Shown here: positions 1-7,484 of the stretch, one piece after another
Position numbering within the stretch: the first letter of the stretch is position 1
How the letters are laid out: each line of letters begins with the position of its first letter
Assembly (NCBI GenBank): GCA_934636425.1
Contig: CAKUAV010000055.1
Location: forward strand, 1 to 17,066
Direction: 5' to 3'
From: an uncultured Clostridia bacterium
GTDB lineage: Bacteria; Bacillota; Clostridia; Christensenellales; Aristaeellaceae
DNA: 17,066 bases
Notes under the pieces: generated by a model
What the model was told of the DNA's origin: nothing
The model's input: the letters and a program-made list of their open reading frames with translations, nothing else
The model's database searches: none
Position numbers and translations under genes: made by a program

Positions 1-202
1 TCTCAACACCATCTATTTCCTGAAAACGGTCATCACGCTTTATCGGCCGCCGATCGACGGCGCGGCCAATGCGCCCCGCGCCCGCGTCAAAGCGTCGTTC
101 GCCGCGTCGCTCATCTGCCTTGTCGTGGTCAACTTCTTTCTGGGCACGTTCTCTCAGCCCATCATTGAAGCGATTCGCGCGGGCCTCAATATGTTCGCCT
201 GA
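1..202 (+). CDS. Proton-conducting antiporter-like membrane subunit, C-terminal end (partial)
   Basis: The window opens inside this gene. The frame starting at base 2 is open and ends at TGA 200-202, giving the last 66 residues. They begin in a membrane segment (LNTIYFLKTVITLYRP), pass through a short polar loop rich in Ala and Arg, and end in a second hydrophobic helix (SLICLVVVNFFLGTF). The same ending, a helix, a polar loop and a last helix with a short amphipathic tail, occurs in the next two genes, which are complex I/Mrp antiporter-like subunits (Pfam Proton_antipo_M type). This fragment is therefore most likely a further paralogue. The stop lies 18 bases before the next start, in the same operon. 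The catalytic core is outside the window, so the assignment rests on the C-terminus and context; a MrpD/NuoN-like protein is the best guess. Confidence 0.7.
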   Translation, partial: LNTIYFLKTVITLYRPPIDGAANAPRARVKASFAASLICLVVVNFFLGTFSQPIIEAIRAGLNMFA

Positions 203-220
203 CGGCGCGAGGAGGATTTT

Positions 221-1696
221 ATGGTTATGTGGAATAACATCTTGCTGATATTGCCCGTCGCCGCGCCGGTGGTATTCGGTCTGCTGGCCGGATGCGTAAA
301 GAACCGCAATGCCCGCAACGCGCTGACGGGAACGGCGCTCGTCGTCAACGCACTGCTCGTGCTGCTGGCCGTGCTGCGCGGCTCTCAGCAGCTGACCCTC
401 TGGCAGCTCACCGACACGGTGTCGATTTATTTCCATGTAGACGGCGTTTCGAAGCTGTTTGCGCTGCTCATATCCTGCATGTGGCTGTGCGTGGGCTTCT
501 ATTCGTTCGACTATATGAAGAGCGAGGAAAACGAAGGGCGCTTCTATCTGTTCTATCTGATCTCGCTGGGCGTGCTGATCGGCCTGAGCTTCAGCGGCAA
601 TCTGGTCACGATGTATATGTTCTATGAGCTGATGACGCTCATGACGCTGCCGCTCGTGCTGCACACGATGAGCAAAGAAGCGGTCGCCGCGGGCGTCAAG
701 TATCTGCTCTATTCCGTCTTCGGCGCGTCGCTGGCGCTGCTGGGCATATTCTTCTATGCGCGCTACGGCTCGACAATGGCCTTCACCGCGGGCGGCGTTC
801 TGACCGCCGAATCGATGGCCGGTCACGAAAGCCTCATGCGCTGGGGCACGTTCGCCATGATCGTGGGCTTCGGCGTAAAGGCCGGTATGTTCCCCATGCA
901 CGGCTGGCTGCCCACGGCGCACCCGGTCGCGCCCTCCCCCGCCAGCGCCGTATTGTCGGGCGTAATCACCAAGGCGGGCGTGCTGGGAATCATACGCGTT
1001 GTGTACTATCTGGCGGGCGCCGATTTCATACGCGGCACATGGGTGCAGGCGGCCTGGATGACGCTGGCGCTGATCACGGTGTTCATGGGCTCGATGCTGG
1101 CCTACCGCGAGCGGCTTCTCAAGAAGCGGCTGGCCTATTCGACGGTGAGTCAGGTGTCCTATGTGCTGACCGGCCTGTCCACCCTCTCGCCCATCGGCTT
1201 TGTGGGGGCGCTGATGCACATCGTGTTCCACTCGGTCATCAAGGACGGCCTGTTCATGTCGGCCGGCGCGGTCATCAACAAGACCGGCAAGACGCGCGTG
1301 GAGGAGCTGCGCGGCATTGGCCGGCAGATGCCCGCCGTGATGTGGTGCTTTACGCTGCTCTCCGCCGGATTGATCGGCGTGCCGCCCACCTGCGGCTTTA
1401 TCAGCAAGTGGTATCTGGCCGAGGGCGCGCTGAGCCTGACAAATACGGCGTTTAACTGGATCATTCCCTGCGTGCTGCTGGTCAGCGCCGTGCTGACGGC
1501 CGGCTATCTGCTCTCGATCACGATTGCGGCGTTCTTCCCGGGCAGGGATTTCGATGCGTCCGCGCTCAAAAAGGCCGAGCCCGGCGCGCTGATGCTCGCG
1601 CCGCTGATCGCGCTGGCCGCGCTGACGCTGCTTCTCGGGATGTTCCCCAACGCGCTGATCGGCTTCTTTAAGTCGATCGCCGCGCTGGTGATGTGA
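221..1696 (+). CDS. Proton-conducting membrane transporter (NuoL/M/N - MrpA/D family), 491 aa
   Basis: This is a polytopic membrane protein of the family that forms the ion channels of complex I, membrane-bound hydrogenases and Mrp Na+/H+ antiporters. About 14 hydrophobic helices can be seen. The conserved path residues are present: Glu136 in FYELM (TM5), Lys220 in VGFGVKAGMFPMHGWLP (TM7) followed by AHPVAPSPASA, Lys251 in ITKAG, and Lys341 in HSVIKDGLF on the second symmetric half. SKW at 395-397 marks a later helix. At 491 aa it matches MrpD/NuoM (about 490-510). The start is set by GAGGAGG at 209-215 with 5 bases before ATG; an in-frame ATG two codons later is less well spaced. It lies 18 bases after the preceding subunit and 24 bases before the next, so co-transcription is likely. 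It is predicted to couple H+ or Na+ movement across the cytoplasmic membrane; the ion and energy source cannot be read from the sequence. Confidence 0.93.
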   Translation: MVMWNNILLILPVAAPVVFGLLAGCVKNRNARNALTGTALVVNALLVLLAVLRGSQQLTLWQLTDTVSIYFHVDGVSKLFALLISCMWLCVGFYSFDYMKSEENEGRFYLFYLISLGVLIGLSFSGNLVTMYMFYELMTLMTLPLVLHTMSKEAVAAGVKYLLYSVFGASLALLGIFFYARYGSTMAFTAGGVLTAESMAGHESLMRWGTFAMIVGFGVKAGMFPMHGWLPTAHPVAPSPASAVLSGVITKAGVLGIIRVVYYLAGADFIRGTWVQAAWMTLALITVFMGSMLAYRERLLKKRLAYSTVSQVSYVLTGLSTLSPIGFVGALMHIVFHSVIKDGLFMSAGAVINKTGKTRVEELRGIGRQMPAVMWCFTLLSAGLIGVPPTCGFISKWYLAEGALSLTNTAFNWIIPCVLLVSAVLTAGYLLSITIAAFFPGRDFDASALKKAEPGALMLAPLIALAALTLLLGMFPNALIGFFKSIAALVM

Positions 1697-1720
1697 GACG
1701 CGGGAAAGTGAGGCTGCATT

Positions 1721-3199
1721 ATGACGCTGTTGATTGTGCCGATCCTGCTGCCGATTCTCGGCGGGCTGGCGACCGGCCTGATTCACTTTTCTTCGCGGCG
1801 GGCGCGCTCGATCTTTGTGGAGTGCATCGCGCTCGCCAATTCCGCGGCGCTGTTCTATCTGGTATTCCGCGGGCAGGGGCTGTCTCTGAGCGCGCTGCGG
1901 CTGACTGAAAACCTGACCATCACGCTGCGTGTGGACGGGATCACGCGCGTATTCGGCGCGCTGATCGCCTTCCTCTGGCCGCTGGCGACGCTCTACGCCT
2001 TCGAATACATGGAGGCGGAGGGGCGCGAGAACACGTTCTTCGCCTACTATCTGATGAGCTACGGCATAACGGCCGGCGTCGCGCTGAGCGGCAATCTGTT
2101 CACGCTCTATGCGTTTTACGAGCTGCTGACGCTGGTCACGCTGCCGCTTGTGCTCCACAAGCTGGACACCACCTCCATCCACGCCAGCCGCACCTATCTC
2201 TACTATTCGATCAGCGGCGCGGCGCTGGCCTTCATCGGCATGATATTCGTGCTGACCTACGGCACGAACCCCACCACCGAGTTTGTCTACGGCGGCATGC
2301 TGGACATGGCGCGCGTCGCCGACAAGAAGGATCTGCTGCTGGCGGTGTTTATGATGTCGTTCGTGGGCTTCGGCGTCAAGGCGGCGCTGTTCCCGGTTCA
2401 CGCGTGGCTGCCCACCGTGTCGGTCGCGCCCACGCCCGTGACGGCGCTGCTGCACGCCGTGGCCGTTGTCAAGGCCGGCGCGTTCGCCATCATACGCATC
2501 ATCTATTACACATTCGGCACGGATTTTCTCTACGGCACATGGGCGCAGTACGCGGCGATGGGGCTGGCGATGTTCACAATCGTGTTCGGCTCGGCCATGG
2601 CCGTCAAGGAGCAGCACTTCAAGCGCCGCCTGGCCTACTCGACTGTGAGCAACTTAAGCTACATCATATTCGGCGCGACGCTCATGTCCCCCGCCGGCCT
2701 GACCGGCAGCCTCACGCATATGCTGTTCCACGGCGTTATGAAGATCACGCTGTTCTTCTGCGCGGGCGCTGTGCTGGTGAAAACCGAGCGCGAATATGTG
2801 CAGGATCTGCGCGGCTTTTCGAAGATCATGCCCTTCACGATGGGCGTGTTTACCGTCGCCGCCGCCGCGCTGGTGGGCGTGCCGCCGCTGATGGGCTTTG
2901 TCAGCAAGTGGATGCTGGCCTCGGCCGCCGTGTCGGACGGGCGCGGGATTGCCGCGCTGGGCGCGGCCGCGCTGATTATCTCGGCGATACTGACGGCCAT
3001 CTATCTGTTCACCATCGTCGTGCCGGCCTACTTTATGCCGCTGGGCGAATCCTCCGCAAAACTGGCCGGAGAAAACCGCGATCCCGGCTGGCGCATGAAG
3101 CTGCCGCTCGTCATACTGACTGCGGCCATTGTCGTCGGCGGGCTGTGCGCGTCGCCGCTCATACGCTTCCTCGGCAATGTCGCCGCGGGACTGTACTGA
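1721..3199 (+). CDS. Proton-conducting membrane transporter (NuoL/M/N - MrpA/D family), 492 aa
   Basis: This is a second full-length antiporter-like subunit, clearly paralogous to its upstream neighbour: key residues fall at the same numbers (Glu134 in FYELL; Lys220 in VGFGVKAALFPVHAWLP; Lys251 in VVKAG; Lys341 in HGVMKITLF; SKW at 395-397). One difference is visible in the TM7-8 loop. The usual AHPVAP motif reads SVAPTPVTA, so the His next to the TM7 lysine loop is lost, and LSG becomes LHA. Such changes could tune ion preference or coupling, but that is inference. About 14 hydrophobic helices are seen. The start has a weak GAGG (1710-1713) 7 bases before ATG, which is consistent with translational carry-over from the gene 24 bases upstream. 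The next gene starts 12 bases after the stop. Confidence 0.92.
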   Translation: MTLLIVPILLPILGGLATGLIHFSSRRARSIFVECIALANSAALFYLVFRGQGLSLSALRLTENLTITLRVDGITRVFGALIAFLWPLATLYAFEYMEAEGRENTFFAYYLMSYGITAGVALSGNLFTLYAFYELLTLVTLPLVLHKLDTTSIHASRTYLYYSISGAALAFIGMIFVLTYGTNPTTEFVYGGMLDMARVADKKDLLLAVFMMSFVGFGVKAALFPVHAWLPTVSVAPTPVTALLHAVAVVKAGAFAIIRIIYYTFGTDFLYGTWAQYAAMGLAMFTIVFGSAMAVKEQHFKRRLAYSTVSNLSYIIFGATLMSPAGLTGSLTHMLFHGVMKITLFFCAGAVLVKTEREYVQDLRGFSKIMPFTMGVFTVAAAALVGVPPLMGFVSKWMLASAAVSDGRGIAALGAAALIISAILTAIYLFTIVVPAYFMPLGESSAKLAGENRDPGWRMKLPLVILTAAIVVGGLCASPLIRFLGNVAAGLY

Positions 3200-3211
3200 C
3201 AGAAAGGAGAC

Positions 3212-5365
3212 ATGAAAACAATGCGCGGAGATTTTCTGCTGGGCGCGCTGGTATTTTTCCCGATGCTGGGCGCGATTGTCTCCTATATCATCGATCGGTT
3301 TACGAAAATCCAGAAGGGCGCCGCGATGACGCTGATCTGCGCCCTTGAGCTGGCGCTGGCCGCCGTGCCGCTGACCCGCGCAATGATGGGACAGAGCGCG
3401 TCATTCTATTGGGACGGCTTCTGCGGCATGGGGCTGCACTTCAGGCTGGACGGCTTCAGAGCCGTGTATGTGATGATCGCTTCCTTCATGTGGTTCATGA
3501 GCCAGGGCCTGTTCGCGCCCTGTTACTTTCCGAAGGATGACGCGCACCGCAGCCGCTATGATCTGTTTACGCTGCTCACGCTGGGCGAAACCTGCGGCGT
3601 GTTTCTGGCCGACAATCTGTACACGGCGTTCATATTCTTTGAGCTGATGTCCATGACCAGCTATGTCTGGGTGGCGCACGATGAAAAGCCCGCCGCGCTG
3701 CGCGCCGCCGAAACCTATATGGCGGTGGCGGTCATCAGCGGCATGGTGACGCTGATGGGGCTGTTCATGCTCTACAACAAGATCGGCACGCTGGAATTCG
3801 TCGGCATCCGCAGCCTGATCAGCGCCGGACGCGTGAAGCCCTCCGAGCTGCGGCTCATCGCGGCGCTGATCGCCGTCGGCTTTGCGGCCAAGGCGGGCGT
3901 TTTCCCGCTGCACATCTGGCTGCCCAAGGCGCATCCCGTCGCCCCCGCGCCGGCCAGCGCGCTGCTCTCCGGCATACTGACAAAGACCGGCCTGTTCGGG
4001 ATACTGGTCATCGCGGCCAATATGCTGCCCGCAGACGCCATCTGGGGCAACGCTCTGCTGATATTCGGCGTGATTACGATGTTCATGGGCGCGCTGCTGG
4101 CGCTGTTCTCTGTGGATTTGAAGCGCACGCTGGCCTGCTCGTCCATGTCGCAGATCGGCTTCATACTGGTGGGCGTGGGCATGGCGGTGCTCTCCGGCTT
4201 CGAGAGCGGCGCTGCGGTGCACGGCGCGCTGCTTCACATGGTCAATCATTCGCTGATCAAGCTGGTGCTGTTCATGGCGGCGGGCGCTGTGTATATGCAG
4301 GCGCACGCGCTCAATTTGAACGACATACGCGGCTTCGGACGGCGCAAGCCGCTGCTTCACTTCGCCTTCCTGATGGGCTATCTGGGCATCATCGGTATGC
4401 CGCTGTTCAACGGCTATGTGAGCAAATCGCTGCTGCACGAGTCGATTCTCGAGCACATCGCAGTTTTGAAAGCCGCCGGCCTCGCCTATATGCCCTACAG
4501 GCTGGCCGAGATCATATTCCTCATCACGGGCGGATTGACCGCGGCCTACATGACCAAGCTCTATATCGCGCTGTTCTGGGAAAAGAACGACGAAAAGACG
4601 CAATCGGCCTTCGACAAGCTGCCGCCCATGCCCCGCTCCGCCGCGATCGCCCTGACGCTGAGCGCGCTGGTGCTGCCCGCGCTGGGCATGATCAGCGCCC
4701 TCTCCGGCGGCGTGGCCACGCTGATGTCCTCCTTTTTGCACTTTGCGGGCGAAGCGGAAAACATCGGCGCACTGAACGCGGAGAATCTCTCCGGCGCGGC
4801 CAAGTCGCTGCTGATCGGCGCGGGCGTTTATCTGCTGATCGTGCGCCCGCTGCTCATGGAAAAGGACAAGCGCGGCGTGCGGCTGTACGTCGACCGCTGG
4901 CCGAAGGCGCTGGATCTGGAAAACCTCGTCTATCGCCCGCTGCTTGAAAGGCTGCTGCCCAATCTGCTGGCCGTGCCTACAAATCTGCTGGACAGGCTGG
5001 CCGACTATGTCCGCGCCGCGCTGGGCTTCATCGGCACGTTTATAGCGCGCGTGTGCGACGAGGGAATCGATACCGTGGCGCTCGGCCTGTGGCGCACGCT
5101 GTTCAGACGCCGCCGCAAAAAGCAGCCCGTCCCCATAGGCAACCGCTTCACATATGCGCTGGGCTGCCTGTTCAACGGCGCGGCCTTCCTGCTCAACAGG
5201 ACGCTCTGCCGCCGCCACCCGATCACGACCAACTTCACCTGCGTGTTCGCGGCGGGCTTCGACGAGCTGAGCGCCAACGTCAAGCGCATCACGCTGAGCA
5301 TTTCCTTCGGCCTGCTGCTGCTCTGCATCGGTCTCTACATCGCCTTCTCCTACATACTGCACTGA
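3212..5365 (+). CDS. Long NuoL/MrpA-like proton-conducting subunit with C-terminal extension, 717 aa
   Basis: This is the third complete antiporter-like subunit and the last gene of the membrane operon. Core motifs: Glu144 in FFELM, Lys227 in AAKAGVFPLHIWLPKAHPVAP, Lys258 in LTKTG, Lys350 in NHSLIKLVLF. After the 14-helix core (to about residue 510) there is one more hydrophobic segment (about 531-548). A long, mostly amphipathic stretch with basic patches (RRRRKK at 632-637) follows, and then a terminal helix (about 693-715). This layout resembles the lateral-helix arm and anchoring helix of NuoL or the long C-terminus of MrpA/HyfB, although the sequence itself is not a recognisable MrpB domain. 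At 717 aa it is longer than NuoL (about 610) and shorter than MrpA (about 800). Start choice is open: AAGGAG at 3204-3209 lies only 2 bases before ATG 3212 and 11 before an in-frame ATG at 3221. Confidence 0.9.
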   Translation: MKTMRGDFLLGALVFFPMLGAIVSYIIDRFTKIQKGAAMTLICALELALAAVPLTRAMMGQSASFYWDGFCGMGLHFRLDGFRAVYVMIASFMWFMSQGLFAPCYFPKDDAHRSRYDLFTLLTLGETCGVFLADNLYTAFIFFELMSMTSYVWVAHDEKPAALRAAETYMAVAVISGMVTLMGLFMLYNKIGTLEFVGIRSLISAGRVKPSELRLIAALIAVGFAAKAGVFPLHIWLPKAHPVAPAPASALLSGILTKTGLFGILVIAANMLPADAIWGNALLIFGVITMFMGALLALFSVDLKRTLACSSMSQIGFILVGVGMAVLSGFESGAAVHGALLHMVNHSLIKLVLFMAAGAVYMQAHALNLNDIRGFGRRKPLLHFAFLMGYLGIIGMPLFNGYVSKSLLHESILEHIAVLKAAGLAYMPYRLAEIIFLITGGLTAAYMTKLYIALFWEKNDEKTQSAFDKLPPMPRSAAIALTLSALVLPALGMISALSGGVATLMSSFLHFAGEAENIGALNAENLSGAAKSLLIGAGVYLLIVRPLLMEKDKRGVRLYVDRWPKALDLENLVYRPLLERLLPNLLAVPTNLLDRLADYVRAALGFIGTFIARVCDEGIDTVALGLWRTLFRRRRKKQPVPIGNRFTYALGCLFNGAAFLLNRTLCRRHPITTNFTCVFAAGFDELSANVKRITLSISFGLLLLCIGLYIAFSYILH

Positions 5366-5369
5366 CAAA

Positions 5370-5416
5370 GCATCGGCCGCCCCGATTCACTGCTCGGAGC
5401 GGCCGATGTGTTTTTT
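5370..5416 (+). terminator. Rho-independent terminator of the antiporter operon
   Basis: A 10-bp perfect stem pairs CATCGGCCGC (5371-5380) with GCGGCCGATG (5399-5408). A further CCGA/TCGG pairing inside the loop (5382-5385 with 5394-5397) extends it. A run of six T follows (5411-5416). It starts 5 bases after the stop codon of the 717-aa subunit, so the operon ends here. Confidence 0.93.
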
Positions 5417-5485
5417 GCGGAAACAATCCTCCGCCCCCGCCCGTCTGTAAGGGCGTTCCCAGTTTTTGCAAGGAGGACTTTCATC

Positions 5486-5890
5486 ATGAAAAAAGCGTTT
5501 ATTCTGCTGCTCGCGCTCGCCCTGCTGGCGGGCTGCTCGAACCGCCCCGCGCCGGTCGATCAGGTTCAGCCTGCCGCCGCGCAGACGGCTCGGTTTGAGG
5601 AGGGCGCATGGCGCGACGACATGGGTTCAGACCTGATCATCACGCGGGACGAAAACAGCGATTACCGCGTCGATTACAGCATCTACAAGCTGACGTACAT
5701 GGAGGGCGCGACTGGTACATACGACATATCGACCGGCGCGCTGAGCTTCTCCGGCACGGACGACAACGGCCATACGCTCTCGGGCACGATCGCGAGAAAG
5801 GGCGATCATCTCGTCGTGACGCTGACAGAGTCGGCCTATTCCGACTGCCCTGCCGGAACGTCGTTCGACTTTTATCCCGAAAAGAACTGA
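5486..5890 (+). CDS. Small putative lipoprotein of unknown function, 134 aa
   Basis: The N-terminus is a lipoprotein signal: MKK, a hydrophobic core of Leu/Ala, and a lipobox LLAGC with the acylated Cys at residue 17. The mature protein would be about 118 aa and anchored to the outer face of the cytoplasmic membrane. After a Pro/Ala/Gln linker (to about residue 35), the body has alternating polar/hydrophobic strands and ends with a segment containing GTYDIS, LSFSGTDDNG and LSGTIARKG, which suggests a small beta-barrel or lipocalin-like fold. I do not recognise a named family. ATG 5486 is chosen over an in-frame ATG at 5408 because AGGAGG (5471-5476) lies 9 bases before it and the signal peptide begins there; the longer version would start inside the upstream terminator. 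Its TGA (5888-5890) directly abuts the stop codon of the convergent phosphoesterase gene. Confidence 0.82.
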   Translation: MKKAFILLLALALLAGCSNRPAPVDQVQPAAAQTARFEEGAWRDDMGSDLIITRDENSDYRVDYSIYKLTYMEGATGTYDISTGALSFSGTDDNGHTLSGTIARKGDHLVVTLTESAYSDCPAGTSFDFYPEKN

Positions 5891-7465
5891 TTACAGCGCC
5901 AGATGATCCACGCGGTAAACCGAACCGTCGTCGGTGTTGTAGATCGTGACCGTCGCAAAATGGCGGCGAATCTCCACAATGGCACAGCGATCCTTCGTCG
6001 TCGCCGCATCGTAATCATAGACGCTGCCCAGCTTGTACAGGCTGTATTTCGGATTGTGCTCATGGCCGCTGAAATACAGCCTGATGTTATACTCTTTGCA
6101 GATCGCCGCCAGCCTGCCCAGCCCCGTTTCGGGCAGTATCGGCGCCTTCAGCTCCCGCGCGATTCCAAAGTGGCACAGCAGCACAATCTGCGCCGCACCC
6201 GCTGCGCGCGCCTGACGGGCGCTCTCCTCCACAAAGGCCACAGTCTCGTCTGAGAGCCGCCCATAGGAGCGATACGCGTCGTAATTGCCGACAATCTCAT
6301 AGGGAATGAGCGGATAGCCGCCGTAATGCGTGAAGAACGCGATGTAATAGACCCTTTCGCCGCTCGGCGACTGCGTGTGCCACATTTTATTGCGGAAGAA
6401 GCGCGTGTCCATCGAGGTGTCGTGATTGCCCTGCATTTCGTAATGCGGAATCATGCCCTCGGCGCGTCCCTCCAGCGGATGAATCGGATCACAGATCGTA
6501 AGACGCTTAATCTCCTCGAGATAATCGCGATAATCGCTCTGATAGGACGCGGCATAGCCGTCGTCGATGTTGTCACCCAGCTGGAGCACGAAGTCCAGCG
6601 GCGTTTTTTTGTGGATTTCGGCGATATGGTCAAACGCGCTGTGCAGCCAGCCGTAATTTTCCCACTGATAGCGCCGGCCGACATGGCTGTCGCTCATCAG
6701 CGCAAAGCGGGAGATCACCTCGCCGTCGTCCTCGATGCAGAGCGGTTCATCGCCCGTGCAGTCGGCGAAATCCTCGGCTGAGGAGGCTGCCTCATCCCGC
6801 ACGCCTGTGTAGAAATTGGCGCTGATTTCCGCCGGACGGCCGTCAGCCAGTGCGTAAGCACGGTCGGCCTTGATCACCTCGTCGCTCGTGCGGGCGGCGA
6901 TCTCGGGATAGCCCAGTCCGTAGCGGCTGAAATAGAGCATGACGCGCGCGATCTTTCTGCGCTCAATGCGCGCGTCGACCGGCGCGTCGCTCGTCCAGCG
7001 CACGGCGATATAATCGGTCTGGAAGTTGTCGGCCTCAAAGTGATACTGCCCCTCGAACGTGCGGGAGGGCGCGTCCACCGTCAGCGCAATCCCCTCGACC
7101 GGCACATGACCCAGATAGTAGAGAAAATCATTGCACAGATCCAGCCGGAACGCGCCAAAGGACGCGCGGGCGTTTTCCAGATACACGTCAACCACATAGC
7201 GGCGATACTGGCAGCGCGGCCCGGTATAGTCGTTCACATCGCCGCGATAGTGCGATTCGACGATATAGGCCGGCCCCTCGGTCACGGCCGCGTTGAGCGT
7301 TATATCGATATCCTCGATAAAGTTCATGAACGGCGCGCCGTCCCCTCCCGGCCTGCGCCAGCCGAGGAAGGACTTCCCCGCCGGCGTCACGCGCGGCAGG
7401 CGGGCGTTGCGCTGCGGCTCCTTGTCAATCGTTTCAGGCAAAATGTCAAATTTGATCGTCGGCAT
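5891..7465 (-). CDS. Calcineurin-like metallophosphoesterase with InlB/Flg_new-like N-terminus, 524 aa
   Basis: The C-terminal half (about 250-524) is a binuclear-metal phosphoesterase with the motif set in order: DSH at 259-261, GDN at 297-299, GNHD at 346-349, His432 in LLCHFG, and GHEH at 467-470. All expected metal ligands are present, so it should hydrolyse a phosphoester; the substrate is unknown. Residues 1-65 resemble one InlB-type repeat (Flg_new): IKFDILP near the start, FLGW at 33-36 and ITLNA at 55-59. Residues 66-245 look like beta-sandwich material, possibly cohesin-like, but this is weak. No signal peptide is present, which is odd for such domains. The start at 7465 has GGAGGG 7 bases upstream; longer in-frame starts would run back into the regulator gene. 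It follows the AraC-type gene by 19 bases on the same strand, so the two are probably co-transcribed. Confidence 0.88.
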   Translation of the reverse strand: MPTIKFDILPETIDKEPQRNARLPRVTPAGKSFLGWRRPGGDGAPFMNFIEDIDITLNAAVTEGPAYIVESHYRGDVNDYTGPRCQYRRYVVDVYLENARASFGAFRLDLCNDFLYYLGHVPVEGIALTVDAPSRTFEGQYHFEADNFQTDYIAVRWTSDAPVDARIERRKIARVMLYFSRYGLGYPEIAARTSDEVIKADRAYALADGRPAEISANFYTGVRDEAASSAEDFADCTGDEPLCIEDDGEVISRFALMSDSHVGRRYQWENYGWLHSAFDHIAEIHKKTPLDFVLQLGDNIDDGYAASYQSDYRDYLEEIKRLTICDPIHPLEGRAEGMIPHYEMQGNHDTSMDTRFFRNKMWHTQSPSGERVYYIAFFTHYGGYPLIPYEIVGNYDAYRSYGRLSDETVAFVEESARQARAAGAAQIVLLCHFGIARELKAPILPETGLGRLAAICKEYNIRLYFSGHEHNPKYSLYKLGSVYDYDAATTKDRCAIVEIRRHFATVTIYNTDDGSVYRVDHLAL

Positions 7466-7484
7466 GACGCATCCCTCCGCTTTT

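Noticed and set aside
3401..5368. Very long open frame on the minus strand (about 655 codons) opposite the 717-aa subunit.
   Set aside because: Its product is rich in Gln, His, Arg, Ala and Gly with no domain, a pattern produced by the complement of GC-rich codons; the + strand gene is a clear membrane transporter.
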